Of a stretch of DNA of 64,000 nt, positions 55,863-64,000 are shown piece after piece. The DNA is taken from contig NZ_JAFEJA010000002.1 in assembly GCF_016919245.1 (NCBI RefSeq), positions 246,001 through 310,000 on the forward strand, read 5' to 3'. The number at the start of each line of letters is the position of its first letter. Position 1 is the stretch's first letter. The stretch comes from Streptomyces zhihengii (GTDB taxonomy: Bacteria > Actinomycetota > Actinomycetes > Streptomycetales > Streptomycetaceae). The notes below the pieces were generated by a model. That model did not search any database. It saw only the letters and a list, made by a program, of their open reading frames with translations, and had not been told where the DNA came from. The position numbers were made by a program, and so were the translations under genes.

Positions 55863-58235
55863 TCAGGACGCGGGGCCGGGCGGCGTCCCCGTGACCGGAC
55901 CGCGGAGCCGCAGCCCCGTCGTGACCGGCACCCGGTCCTCGCCGGCCCAGCGCTCGACCACCACCCGCCCGTCCGCCCACCCCGTCGCGTACCGCTCGAT
56001 CTCCGGCTCCGCCCAGCCGTCACCGCTGTCCCGCACCACCAGCCCGCCGCCCTTGCGGCCCGGCGCCGGAGCCCACACCTCCAGCTCCACCGCCCCGTCC
56101 GCACCCGCCACGGCGAGCACCGTCCCGGCCCGCGCCAGCACCGGGATCCGCTCCGGCGGCGCGTCCACCGTCACCGTCCCCGGCCCCTCGAACACCCGCT
56201 CCGTCACCGTGTCGTACCAGCGCCCCCGCGGCAGGCGCACCGTCCGCCTCCGGGCCCCCGCCGTCAGCACCGGCGCCACCAGCAGCGAGTCGCCCAGCAG
56301 GAAGGCGTCCTCGCAGTCCCGCAGCGCCCTGTCCTCCGGACACCCCCACCACAGCGGACGGACCATCGGCGCACCGGTCAGCCGCGACAACTGCGCCAGC
56401 GACACCAGGTACGGACGCAGCCGCTCGCGCTCCCGCAGCACCGCCGCCACCGCGTCCGCGTACGGGCCCGTGGCCGGTGGACCGCCCACGGTCAGGAACA
56501 GCGGCAGCCAGGCGCCCAACTGCACACCGCGCAGCAACAGTTCCGCCTCCCCGCCGGCCCCCGGCGGCAGGGGCCCGCCACCCGCGGCCGTGGCGGGCGC
56601 GGTGCGCGCCCCCGCGAGCGGCACCCCGCTCAGCCCCAGCCCCAGCACCAGCGACAGCGCGGCACGCAGCCCCTGCCAGCCCGCCGGGACCTCCTCGCAC
56701 CAGGCACCCCCGTACCGCTGCATGCCCGCCCAGCCCGAACGCGAGACCACGAACGGCCGCTCGGCCGGACGGCAGCCGCGCAGCCCCTCGTACGCGGCCC
56801 GCGCCATCGACAGCCCGCCGACGTTGTGGGCCTCCCGGCCGTCCCCGCCCCGGCCCTCCAGCACCCGGGGCGCCGACAGCGGCACCGCGCCGCCGGGGGA
56901 GCCCGCGGCGGCGCGCCCCTCCGGCTCGTGCCACACGCCCGAGAAGCCCTGCGCCGCCAGGTCCTCGTACCACTCCGCCCACCACGCCCGGGCCCGCGGA
57001 TCCGTGAAGTCCGGGTGCGCCCGCCCGGCCGGCGAGCTCCCGTCCGGGCTGCGCACCTCCGTGCCGTCCGCGTCCGTGACGAACACCCCGGCGGCCGACC
57101 CGCTGCCGTGCACCGAGCCCTCAGGCCCGGCCGTCACCGCCGGGTCCACCACCCGCACCAGCCGTATGTCGTCCTCGGCCAGGTCCTTGGCGAGCGCCCC
57201 CAGCGCGGGGAACCGCCCCTCGTCCACCGCGAACGGTCCGTCGGGGCCGCCGCCCAGATGCACCGCGGACAGCGGGGCGCTCCCCTCCGCCAGCTCCCGC
57301 ACACCGTGCTCGTCCGCCGCCGGCCCGCCCGCGTGATGACGCCCCAGCGCCCACGAGGGCGGCAGCGCCGGCGCGCCCGTGAGCTGGGCGAAGCCGCTCA
57401 GCACCCGGGCCGGGGATCCCACCACCACCCAGCAGCGCAGCGGCCCGCCGTCCATCCGCATCTCGATCGTCCCCGGCCTGTCGTGCCCCGAGCCCGCGCC
57501 CTCCTCGCCCTCCCGGACCGTCACCTTCCCGCCCCAGGTGGTGTCGTGGAACACCAGATGCGTCCCCGCGTCGGCCACCACCGTCTGCACCGGCATCGAG
57601 ATGTGCGGGGCGTCCTCCTCCGTGCCCGGGGCCGGCACGGCGGAGGACGCCCCGCCGTTCCACAGCCGGTACGACGTCTCCCGCAGCCGCACCCCCGACG
57701 CCCGGCCGCCCAGCCCGAAGACCCGCGCGTCCGGAGGCACCTCGCTGCGCAGCGACCAGCGCGCCGGGCCGCCGGCCACGGGCTCCCACCAGCGCGGCGG
57801 CAGATCCCGGCGCAGCACCACCCCGCCCGGCGTCCGTATCTCCACCGCGCCGTGCCGGGACACCTCGACCGTCACCCGCTCGGACACCACCCGCCAGCCG
57901 CCGTCCTTGTCCGGCTCCAGCCCGGCCCGCGGATCCGCCTCCGGCGGCCGGCCGGCGAGCCCGTACGAGGGCAGCGGCTCCGCGCCGTCCCACCCGCAGA
58001 AGACGGCACCGCCGGCCGCCACCACGATCCGCAGCTCCGACCGCGCGAACCGCACCACGCCGCCGCCCGGCAGCGGCAGTGCCTCCCGCACCGCCCCCGG
58101 CACCCTCGCCCGCTCGGGCCCGCGCTCCGGCTGCGCCGAACCGGCGCCCCGGCGCAGCCACGCCGTACGTGCCTCCCGCATGCCCCGCAGCGGGCCGAAC
58201 CTCTTCACCGAGCGCACCAGGTCACGACCGTCCAT
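55863..58235 (-). CDS. GH31-like protein with degenerate active-site motifs
   Basis: 790 residues from ATG 58235 (AGGGTG upstream). The C-terminal two thirds follow GH31 alpha-glucosidases: PPSWALGRHHAGG, RSGWAGMQRYGG, RERERLRPYLVSLAQLSRLTGAPMVRPLWW, FLLGDSLLVAPV, PRGRWYDTVT and ERIPVLARAGTVL. The nucleophile segment, normally W-x-D-M-N-E-P, reads VWHEP, and the acid/base segment W-x-G-D-N reads WCEEV. It may be an inactive or altered-specificity member. No signal peptide. It is divergent from acetoacetyl-CoA synthetase. Confidence 0.87.
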   Translation of the reverse strand: MDGRDLVRSVKRFGPLRGMREARTAWLRRGAGSAQPERGPERARVPGAVREALPLPGGGVVRFARSELRIVVAAGGAVFCGWDGAEPLPSYGLAGRPPEADPRAGLEPDKDGGWRVVSERVTVEVSRHGAVEIRTPGGVVLRRDLPPRWWEPVAGGPARWSLRSEVPPDARVFGLGGRASGVRLRETSYRLWNGGASSAVPAPGTEEDAPHISMPVQTVVADAGTHLVFHDTTWGGKVTVREGEEGAGSGHDRPGTIEMRMDGGPLRCWVVVGSPARVLSGFAQLTGAPALPPSWALGRHHAGGPAADEHGVRELAEGSAPLSAVHLGGGPDGPFAVDEGRFPALGALAKDLAEDDIRLVRVVDPAVTAGPEGSVHGSGSAAGVFVTDADGTEVRSPDGSSPAGRAHPDFTDPRARAWWAEWYEDLAAQGFSGVWHEPEGRAAAGSPGGAVPLSAPRVLEGRGGDGREAHNVGGLSMARAAYEGLRGCRPAERPFVVSRSGWAGMQRYGGAWCEEVPAGWQGLRAALSLVLGLGLSGVPLAGARTAPATAAGGGPLPPGAGGEAELLLRGVQLGAWLPLFLTVGGPPATGPYADAVAAVLRERERLRPYLVSLAQLSRLTGAPMVRPLWWGCPEDRALRDCEDAFLLGDSLLVAPVLTAGARRRTVRLPRGRWYDTVTERVFEGPGTVTVDAPPERIPVLARAGTVLAVAGADGAVELEVWAPAPGRKGGGLVVRDSGDGWAEPEIERYATGWADGRVVVERWAGEDRVPVTTGLRLRGPVTGTPPGPAS

Positions 58236-58350
58236 GCCGTTCACCCTGCCATCGGCGCGCCGTGCCGGGGGCGCTGTTCAACTGCCGTTCACCCGTGGTC
58301 GGAGCACATACGCGCCGCGCCGACCATGGGCGGGGAGCCCTGGTGCGGGC

Positions 58351-58370
58351 GACGATCACATGGCATCGTC
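58351..58370. promoter_or_regulatory. Palindromic operator candidate between GH31-like and acetoacetyl-CoA synthetase genes
   Basis: GACGATnnCATGnnATCGTC, palindromic at 16 of 20 positions, centred in the 229-nt divergent gap and about 95 nt upstream of the synthetase ATG. A dimeric regulator could control both genes. No regulator is adjacent. Confidence 0.4.
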
Positions 58371-58464
58371 CCTGTCAGCCCGCGTCCGCGCACACCCCGC
58401 ACGCCCGCGGGCCGCGCAGACACCGCGCACCCACCGCGTACAGAGACAGCCCGGGAGCCGCCCC

Positions 58465-60441
58465 ATGACCACAGCAGCGAACCCTGCCCCGCTCTGGCAG
58501 CCAGACTCCGACCGCATCGCCGCCGCCCGGGTCACCCGCTTCCAGACCTGGGCCGCCGAGCACCACGGAGCACCGGCCGACGGCGGCTACACGGCGCTGC
58601 ACCGCTGGTCCGTGGACGAGCTGGAGACCTTCTGGGGTGCCGTCGCCGAATGGTTCGACATCCGATTCGCCACCCCGTACGGCCGCGTGCTGGCCGACCG
58701 CTCCATGCCCGGCGCCCAGTGGTTCCCCGGCGCCACGCTGAACTACGCCGAACACGCCCTGCGCACCGCCGACGACCCGGAGCGGGCACATGAACCGGCC
58801 CTGCTCCATGTGGACGAGACACACGATCCCGTGCCGACGAGCTGGACGGAACTGCGCCGCCAGGTCGGCGCACTCGCCGCCGAGCTCCGCGCCCTCGGCG
58901 TGCGCCCCGGCGACCGCGTCAGCGGCTACCTCCCCAACATCCCCGAGGCGGTCACCGCCCTGCTCGCCACCGCCGCCGTCGGCGCGGTGTGGACCTCCTG
59001 CGCACCCGACTTCGGCGCCCGCAGCGTCCTCGACCGCTTCCAGCAGGTCGAACCGGTCGTCCTCTTCACCGTCGACGGCTACCGCTACGGCGGCAAGGAG
59101 CACGACCGCACCGCCACGGTGACCGAGCTCCGCGCCGAACTGCCCTCGCTTCGGGCCGTCGTCCACATCCCGCTCCTCGGCACCCCCGCCCCCGAAGGCG
59201 CCCTCGACTGGTCGGCCGTGACCGCGGGCGACACCGAGCCGGTCTACGAGCACGTCCCCTTCGACCACCCGCTCTGGGTCCTCTACTCCTCCGGCACCAC
59301 CGGCCTGCCCAAGGCCATCGTCCAGTCCCAGGGCGGCATCCTGCTGGAGCACTACAAGCAGCTCGGCCTCCACTGCGACCTCGGCCCCGGCGACCGCTTC
59401 TTCTGGTACACCTCCACCGGCTGGATGATGTGGAACTTCCTCGTCTCCGGCCTGCTGACGGGCACCACCGTCGTCCTCTACGACGGCAGCCCCGGCCACC
59501 CCACCACCGGCGCCCAGTGGAAGATCGCCGAACGCACCGGCGCCACCCTCTTCGGCACCTCCGCCGCCTACGTGATGGCCTGTGCCAAGGCCGGCGTCCA
59601 CCCGGCCCGCGACTACGACCTCTCCCGGATCGGCTGCGTCGCCACCACCGGCTCCCCGCTGCCCCCCGACGGCTTCCGCTGGCTCCACGACGAGGTCGCC
59701 GACAACCTCTGGATCGCCTCCGTCAGCGGCGGCACCGACGTCTGCAGCTGCTTCGCCGGCGCCGTGCCCACGCTCCCCGTCCACATCGGCGAACTCCAGG
59801 CCGCCTGCCTCGGCACCGACCTCCAGTCCTGGGACCCCGAGGGCGCACCGCTCGTCGGCGAGGTCGGCGAACTCGTCGTCACCAACCCCATGCCGTCCAT
59901 GCCCATCCGCTTCTGGAACGACCCCGACGGCAGCCGGTACCACGACAGCTACTTCGACGTGTACCCCGGCGTGTGGCGCCACGGCGACTGGATCACCATC
60001 ACCGACACCGGCTCGGTCGTCATCCACGGACGCTCCGACTCCACCCTCAACCGCCAGGGCGTCCGGATGGGCTCCGCCGACATCTACGAGGCCGTCGAAC
60101 GGCTCCCCGAGATCCGCGAGTCCCTCGTGATCGGCCTGGAGCAGCCGGACGGCGGCTACTGGATGCCGCTCTTCGTCCACCTCACCGAGGGCACAGCACT
60201 CGACGACGGGCTCCGCGACCGCATCAAGCGCACCATCCGCGAGCAGCTCTCCCCGCGCCATGTCCCGGACGAGATCATCGAGGTCCCGGGCGTGCCCCAC
60301 ACCCTCACCGGCAAGCGCATCGAGGTCCCCGTCAAGCGCCTCCTCCAGGGCACCCCGCTCGACAAGGCCGTCAACCCGGGATCCGTCGACAACCTCGAAC
60401 TCCTCCGCTTCTACGAGGACATCGCCCGCAAGCGGGCCTGA
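58465..60441 (+). CDS. Acetoacetyl-CoA synthetase
   Basis: 658 residues. ANL superfamily: the N-terminal acetate/acetoacetate-CoA ligase region (LHRWSVDELETFWGAVAEWF, MPGAQWFPGATLNYAEH) is followed by the AMP-binding P-loop YSSGTTGLPKAIVQS (about residue 273), A5/A7 motifs (ASVSGGTDVCSCF, YFDVYPGVWRHGDW) and the C-terminal catalytic lysine in LTGKRIEVPVKRLL. It activates acetoacetate to acetoacetyl-CoA for polyketide, PHB or lipid metabolism. The length and WYTSTGWMMWNF motif distinguish it from acetyl-CoA synthetase. Confidence 0.94.
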   Translation: MTTAANPAPLWQPDSDRIAAARVTRFQTWAAEHHGAPADGGYTALHRWSVDELETFWGAVAEWFDIRFATPYGRVLADRSMPGAQWFPGATLNYAEHALRTADDPERAHEPALLHVDETHDPVPTSWTELRRQVGALAAELRALGVRPGDRVSGYLPNIPEAVTALLATAAVGAVWTSCAPDFGARSVLDRFQQVEPVVLFTVDGYRYGGKEHDRTATVTELRAELPSLRAVVHIPLLGTPAPEGALDWSAVTAGDTEPVYEHVPFDHPLWVLYSSGTTGLPKAIVQSQGGILLEHYKQLGLHCDLGPGDRFFWYTSTGWMMWNFLVSGLLTGTTVVLYDGSPGHPTTGAQWKIAERTGATLFGTSAAYVMACAKAGVHPARDYDLSRIGCVATTGSPLPPDGFRWLHDEVADNLWIASVSGGTDVCSCFAGAVPTLPVHIGELQAACLGTDLQSWDPEGAPLVGEVGELVVTNPMPSMPIRFWNDPDGSRYHDSYFDVYPGVWRHGDWITITDTGSVVIHGRSDSTLNRQGVRMGSADIYEAVERLPEIRESLVIGLEQPDGGYWMPLFVHLTEGTALDDGLRDRIKRTIREQLSPRHVPDEIIEVPGVPHTLTGKRIEVPVKRLLQGTPLDKAVNPGSVDNLELLRFYEDIARKRA

Positions 60442-60512
60442 CCCGCCGCCCCCGGGCCCGCGCCACCGGCGCGCGGGCCCACCGCCGGGCCTCCCGGGCC
60501 GCATTGTCAGAC

Positions 60513-60531
60513 CCCTCACCTAACGTGAGGG
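60513..60531. promoter_or_regulatory. Inverted repeat upstream of the hypothetical gene
   Basis: CCCTCAC-CTAAC-GTGAGGG, a perfect 7-bp inverted repeat 33 nt before the 303-residue gene's ATG. TTGTCA lies 8 nt upstream and may be a -35. It is either an operator or a hairpin ending the synthetase transcript; the short loop and its spacing favour an operator. Confidence 0.4.
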
Positions 60532-60563
60532 ATCAGTGACACACGGCACACAAGGGGGACCTC

Positions 60564-61475
60564 ATGACATCCACCGGCCCGACCACCCGACCCGGCTCCG
60601 ACGCGGCGATCCGGCGCGCCCTGCGCCGCGAAGTCCCGAACACCCTCGGCATCCTCGCCGACCCGCGCGACTTCGCCGCCATGCGCGGCTACCGCAGCTT
60701 CACCTTCGACGACCACGACAGCTATCTGCGCCACGCAGACCGGCTGCTGCGCGCCCTCACCGCCCAGCACCTCCACACCACCCTCGCCCTGTTCGACCCC
60801 GACGAATACGCCGACTACTGCGCCGACGCGGGCCTCGACGCCGACAGCCCCGCCTCCCGCAGCCGCTTCACCGCCGAACTCGCCCGCCGCGGCACGGCCG
60901 TCCCCTGCACCGGAGCCCCCCTCGCCGAGCTGCTGCCCCACCTCGTCGACGCCACGGTCCGCCGCGCCACCCGGCACTACGCGACGGCGCTCCTCACCGA
61001 CCTCGGCACCTGCGCGGAATGCGGCGAGGACATCGGCCGCGCCTCCTTCGCCCTGGCCACCCGCGTCCTGACGCGGCTCCTCGACATCGCCGGCCCCGGC
61101 ACCCACCACCTGGTGTGCAGCGTCCCGGCCCCCGACGAACAGCTGCTCGCCGTCCTCCACGCCCAGGGCGACGACACCACCGCCCCGGCCGCCCTCGACA
61201 CCGAGGAGGGCGTCGCGTTCGTGACCGTCCTCGCCGCCGGCATCGCCCTGCGGGCCGGCGGAGGCGTCGTCCTGCGCACCACCCGCCCCGGCGCCCCCGA
61301 CTACCTCCACGGCTGGCGGCTCGACCGCGGCCGGCTCACCCCGCTCACCGCGGGGGAGGTCTTCAGCGCCTACTGCACCGACGCGGCCACCGGCGACCCG
61401 CTCCCACCCGAGCCCGGAGTCGAGTACCGCGCGGGCTTCCCCGTCACCGCCGCCGATCCCGGAGGCCACCACTGA
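60564..61475 (+). CDS. Conserved hypothetical protein
   Basis: 303 residues from ATG 60564, with AGGGGGAC upstream. Segments such as ILADPRDFAAMRGYRSFTFDDHDSYLRHADRLLRAL, TTLALFDPDEYADYCADAGLDADSPASRSRFTAELA and DTEEGVAFVTVLAAGIALRAGGGVVLRTTRPGAPDYLHGWRL look like a folded globular protein. A CAECGEDIG motif is the only metal-site hint. I believe it is conserved in Streptomyces but I do not recognise a function. It is convergent with ptsI, sharing a terminator. Confidence 0.85.
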   Translation: MTSTGPTTRPGSDAAIRRALRREVPNTLGILADPRDFAAMRGYRSFTFDDHDSYLRHADRLLRALTAQHLHTTLALFDPDEYADYCADAGLDADSPASRSRFTAELARRGTAVPCTGAPLAELLPHLVDATVRRATRHYATALLTDLGTCAECGEDIGRASFALATRVLTRLLDIAGPGTHHLVCSVPAPDEQLLAVLHAQGDDTTAPAALDTEEGVAFVTVLAAGIALRAGGGVVLRTTRPGAPDYLHGWRLDRGRLTPLTAGEVFSAYCTDAATGDPLPPEPGVEYRAGFPVTAADPGGHH

Positions 61476-61532
61476 CACCCGCCCCCGAAGCCTCCCTGAA
61501 GGCGCCCGACGAGAAGGGTCCACGAGAAGCGG

Positions 61533-61569
61533 GAAGAGGGCTCCCCGCCACCGGCGGAAAGCCCTCTTC
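61533..61569. terminator. Bidirectional terminator between hypothetical gene and ptsI
   Basis: GAAGAGGGCT (61533-61542) pairs with AGCCCTCTTC (61560-61569); inside it CCGCC/GGCGG extends the stem. Located 27 nt from the ptsI stop and 58 nt from the upstream gene's stop. Confidence 0.8.
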
Positions 61570-61596
61570 ACCACTCAGGTCACCGGCGGCCCGGCG

Positions 61597-63267
61597 TCAC
61601 TCGCCGGACAGCACCGCCTGCGCGGCCGCCCGCGCCTCCTCGGCGGTGTCCGCCGCACGCGCCGCCGCCGCCGCGCGCTCGCACTGCGCGAGCGTGTACT
61701 TCGCCAGCGTCGCCCGTACATAGGGGATCGATGCCGCGCCCATGGACAGCGAAGTCACACCGAGCCCCGTCAGCACACACGCCAGGAGCGGATCGGAGGC
61801 CGCCTCACCACAGACACCACAGCTCTTGCCCTCGGCCTTCGCCGCCTCGGCGGACAGCGCCACCAGGTCCAGCAGCGCCGGCTGCCACGGGTCCTGCAGC
61901 CTGGACACGGCACCCACCTGCCGGTCGGCGGCGAACGTGTACTGCGCGAGGTCGTTCGTCCCCAGCGAGAGGAACTCGACCTCCTGCAGGATCGAACGCG
62001 CCCGCAGCGCGGCGGAGGGGATCTCCACCATCGCCCCGAACTTCGCCTCCAGCCCGGCATCCCGGCACGCGTCGGCGAACGCCTTCGCGTCGGTCCGGTC
62101 GGCGACCATCGGGGCCATGACCTCGAGATAGACGGGAAGCCCCCGGGCCGCCGTCGCCAGCGCCGACAACTGCGTCCGCAGCACCTCGGGGTGGTCGAGC
62201 AGCGAGCGCAGCCCCCGCACGCCCAGCGCCGGGTTCGGCTCGTCGGCCGGGGTCAGGAAGTCCAGCGGCTTGTCCGCCCCCGCGTCCAGCACCCGCACCA
62301 CCACGCGCCCCTCCGGGAACGCCTCCAGCACCTGGCGGTACGCCTCGACCTGCTTCTCCTCGGAGGGAGCCCGGCTGCTGTCGTCGAGGAAGAGGAACTC
62401 GGTACGGAAGAGGCCCACGCCCTCCGCCCCCGCGTCCAGCGCCGCCGGGACATCGGCGGGGCCGCCCACATTGGCGAGCAGGGGCACCTTGTGCCCGTCC
62501 GACGTCGCCCCCGGACCAGTGGACGCGGCGAGCGCGGCCTTGCGCTCCGCGGCCGCCCGCTCCATCTGGGACCGCTTCTCCTGCGTCGGCTCGACGAAGA
62601 TCTCGCCCGTGCTGCCGTCGACCGCGACCAGCGTGCCCTCGGCCAGCTCCCCGGCACCGGGCAGCGCCACGACGGCCGGCACCCCGAGCGCCCGCGCCAG
62701 GATCGCGCTGTGGCTCGTCGGCCCGCCCTCCTCGGTCACGAAACCGAGCACCAGCGACGGGTCCAGCAGCGCGGTGTCCGCGGGCGCCAGGTCACGGGCG
62801 ATGAGGACGTACGGCTCGTCGCTGTCGGGGACGCCCGGCATGGGCACCCCGAGCAGCCGCGCCACGATCCGGTTGCGCACGTCGTCGAGATCGGCCACCC
62901 GGCCCGCGAGGTACTCACCGGCACCCGCCAGCAGCGCCCGGTACGCGGCGAAGGCGTCGTACACCGCGCGCTCGGCCGTGCTGCCCACCGCGATGCGGCG
63001 CTCCACGTCGGACATCAGCTCGGGGTCCTGGGCCATCATGGCCTGCGCCTCGAGCACGCCCTGCGCCTCGCCGCCGGCGAGGTTGCCGCGGGCGATCAGA
63101 TCCGCCGCGACCGCCTCCACCGCCTGGCGCGCCCGCCCCTGCTCCCGCTCCGCGTCCTGCGGCGGGATCTGCTTGGCCGGCGGCTCCAGGACCGCCGTGC
63201 CCATGTGCCGCACCTCGCCGATCGCCACACCGTGGCTCACGCCGACGCCTCGCAGCGTTGTCTCCAT
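61597..63267 (-). CDS. ptsI: PTS enzyme I (phosphoenolpyruvate-protein phosphotransferase)
   Basis: 556 residues from ATG 63267. The phosphohistidine motif GGPTSHSAILAR is at about residue 185. The PEP-binding TIM barrel has GLFRTEFLFLDDSS, RVLDAGADKPLDFL, AMVEIPSAAL, EFLSLGTNDLAQYT and the C-terminal CGVCGEAASDP with the catalytic Cys. EI transfers phosphate from PEP to HPr. In S. coelicolor it serves GlcNAc and fructose uptake and is part of DasR control. It follows crr on the minus strand after a hairpin-containing 93-nt gap. Confidence 0.97.
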   Translation of the reverse strand: METTLRGVGVSHGVAIGEVRHMGTAVLEPPAKQIPPQDAEREQGRARQAVEAVAADLIARGNLAGGEAQGVLEAQAMMAQDPELMSDVERRIAVGSTAERAVYDAFAAYRALLAGAGEYLAGRVADLDDVRNRIVARLLGVPMPGVPDSDEPYVLIARDLAPADTALLDPSLVLGFVTEEGGPTSHSAILARALGVPAVVALPGAGELAEGTLVAVDGSTGEIFVEPTQEKRSQMERAAAERKAALAASTGPGATSDGHKVPLLANVGGPADVPAALDAGAEGVGLFRTEFLFLDDSSRAPSEEKQVEAYRQVLEAFPEGRVVVRVLDAGADKPLDFLTPADEPNPALGVRGLRSLLDHPEVLRTQLSALATAARGLPVYLEVMAPMVADRTDAKAFADACRDAGLEAKFGAMVEIPSAALRARSILQEVEFLSLGTNDLAQYTFAADRQVGAVSRLQDPWQPALLDLVALSAEAAKAEGKSCGVCGEAASDPLLACVLTGLGVTSLSMGAASIPYVRATLAKYTLAQCERAAAAARAADTAEEARAAAQAVLSGE

Positions 63268-63324
63268 GTCACCGTCTCCGATTCGGCGACGGCGCCGTGC
63301 CGTCGCGGTGGATGTCCGACCGCA

Positions 63325-63353
63325 CGGTGACCGGCTCCCGTCGCCGGTCACCG
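63325..63353 (-). terminator. Hairpin in the crr-ptsI gap
   Basis: Perfect 11-bp stem CGGTGACCGGC (63325-63335) / GCCGGTCACCG (63343-63353) with a 7-nt loop, only 8 nt after the crr stop. It may be a partial terminator or an RNA-processing/stability element that sets the crr:ptsI ratio. Confidence 0.6.
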
Positions 63354-63360
63354 CGAGAGG

Positions 63361-63810
63361 TCACTGCCAGCCGAAGAGGCTGTCGCCGACCTTCACCTCT
63401 CCGGCCTCGCGGACGTCGGAGAGGGAGTCGGGCGTGGCCTCGAGTGCCACGACGGGACAGATGGGCGACTTGCCCGCGGCCTCCACGGCCGAGGGGTTCC
63501 AGCGGACGACGGCCTGGCCGCGCTCCACGGAGTCGCCCTTGGCGACGAGGAGTTCGAAGCCCTCGCCGTTGAGCTGCACGGTGTCGATGCCCAGGTGGGT
63601 CAGTACGCCGTGCCCTTCGTCGTCGACGACGACGAAGGCGTGCGGGTGCAGCGAGACGACGATGCCGGTGACAGGGGACACGGCCTCGGAGGGCCCGCGC
63701 TCGGGGTCGATGGCGGTCCCAGGACCGACCATCGCGCCGGAGAAGACCGGATCGGGAACTGCCGCGAGCCCGATGGCCTGTCCGGCGAGAGGGGACGTCA
63801 CTGTGGTCAT
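63361..63810 (-). CDS. crr: PTS EIIA component, glucose (Crr) type
   Basis: 149 residues from ATG 63810, with GGGAGG upstream; earlier in-frame starts lack a ribosome binding site. The phosphorylatable His72 is in GVLTHLGIDTVQL and the supporting His57 in SLHPHAFVV, 15 residues apart like H75/H90 of E. coli IIA-Glc. In streptomycetes this IIA serves the GlcNAc PTS (NagE2/NagF) rather than a glucose PTS. It is first in the crr-ptsI pair. Confidence 0.96.
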   Translation of the reverse strand: MTTVTSPLAGQAIGLAAVPDPVFSGAMVGPGTAIDPERGPSEAVSPVTGIVVSLHPHAFVVVDDEGHGVLTHLGIDTVQLNGEGFELLVAKGDSVERGQAVVRWNPSAVEAAGKSPICPVVALEATPDSLSDVREAGEVKVGDSLFGWQ

Positions 63811-63953
63811 GGAGCCTCCCAGGGCGGGGATTTCGTACGGCGTCGTCACTGCCTGTACCGGACGACGCACCGTTCAGCAGGGTATGTCACATGAAGTCCT
63901 AGTTCCGCCCGAGACCTACCAGTTGAACGGACCTAGGGAGCACCGGAAACGAT

Positions 63954-63982
63954 TTGCCTCGTCTGCGTGCGACCTGTACTGT
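63954..63982 (+). promoter_or_regulatory. Consensus-like promoter for a divergent gene beyond the right edge
   Basis: TTGCCT (63954-63959), exactly 17 nt, then TACTGT (63977-63982): a good principal-sigma (HrdB) promoter. The gene it drives is outside the window. The region 63811-63953 also contains the crr promoter on the other strand, which I could not place. Confidence 0.6.
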
Positions 63983-64000
63983 CGTACCCCTGCCTGGCCC

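Noticed and set aside
63811..63953. DasR site upstream of crr
   Set aside because: Only a half-site ACTGGT could be found; the second half does not match, so I do not call a dre here although crr is DasR-regulated in S. coelicolor.

Overview
The window looks like a core-chromosome segment of a Streptomyces species. The evidence is very high G+C with strong third-position bias, ATGA/GTGA start-stop overlaps, no in-frame TTA leucine codon that I could find, and genus-typical genes: rbpA with a sigma-R promoter, the sporulation pair smeA-sffA, a cvnABCD conservon, ppm1, and crr-ptsI. From memory the gene order resembles the S. coelicolor SCO1390-SCO1442 region. I see no transposase, integrase, CRISPR array, rRNA or tRNA.

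Left part (1-9.9 kb): the end of a riboflavin cluster (pnuC partial, ribBA, ribH) runs into hisE-hisG and a small PH-like membrane protein. Two tandem CNNM/CorC-type CBS membrane proteins follow, then on the minus strand a TPR + CbxX/EccA-type AAA+ ATPase and a uridine-kinase-like P-loop protein. 10-18.4 kb: a Tat-exported C39-like peptidase with a DasR-like site upstream, a 50-residue membrane peptide, an acyl-CoA dehydrogenase, a minus-strand protein with 11-residue repeats, an Lrp regulator beside a YtcJ-type amidohydrolase, then ppm1 (with a long structured-looking leader) and fxsA.

18.5-31.4 kb: rbpA, an Atg22-like MFS protein, a GDPD and a YczE membrane protein (overlapping) divergent from a MocR regulator, sffA/smeA, an ankyrin protein, a possible 21-residue Cys-rich peptide ORF, a HEAT-repeat protein, two GT4 glycosyltransferases and an SGNH hydrolase. 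31.4-40.5 kb is a 5-oxoproline/D-glutamate region: a fused HyuA-HyuB type 5-oxoprolinase on plus converges on a minus-strand operon (MFS transporter, DUF1445 hydro-lyase, pxpA, pxpB, pxpC). A divergent FadR-type GntR regulator and a palindromic operator candidate sit at the operon head.

40.6-48.2 kb holds the most notable system: a translationally coupled kleisin / (Pro-rich small ORF) / kite / 1590-residue SMC-like ATPase operon. It has the order and protein sizes of MksFEB/MukFEB/JetABC but no adjacent JetD/MksG nuclease and an unusual Asp-Asn Walker B. 48.4-64 kb: a two-TM protein, the cvnABCD conservon, a DUF962 protein, a VanX-like dipeptidase, a NUDIX hydrolase, a GH31-like protein whose catalytic motifs look degenerate, acetoacetyl-CoA synthetase, a conserved hypothetical protein, and ptsI-crr (PTS enzyme I and IIA-Glc type). 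A consensus promoter points out of the right edge.
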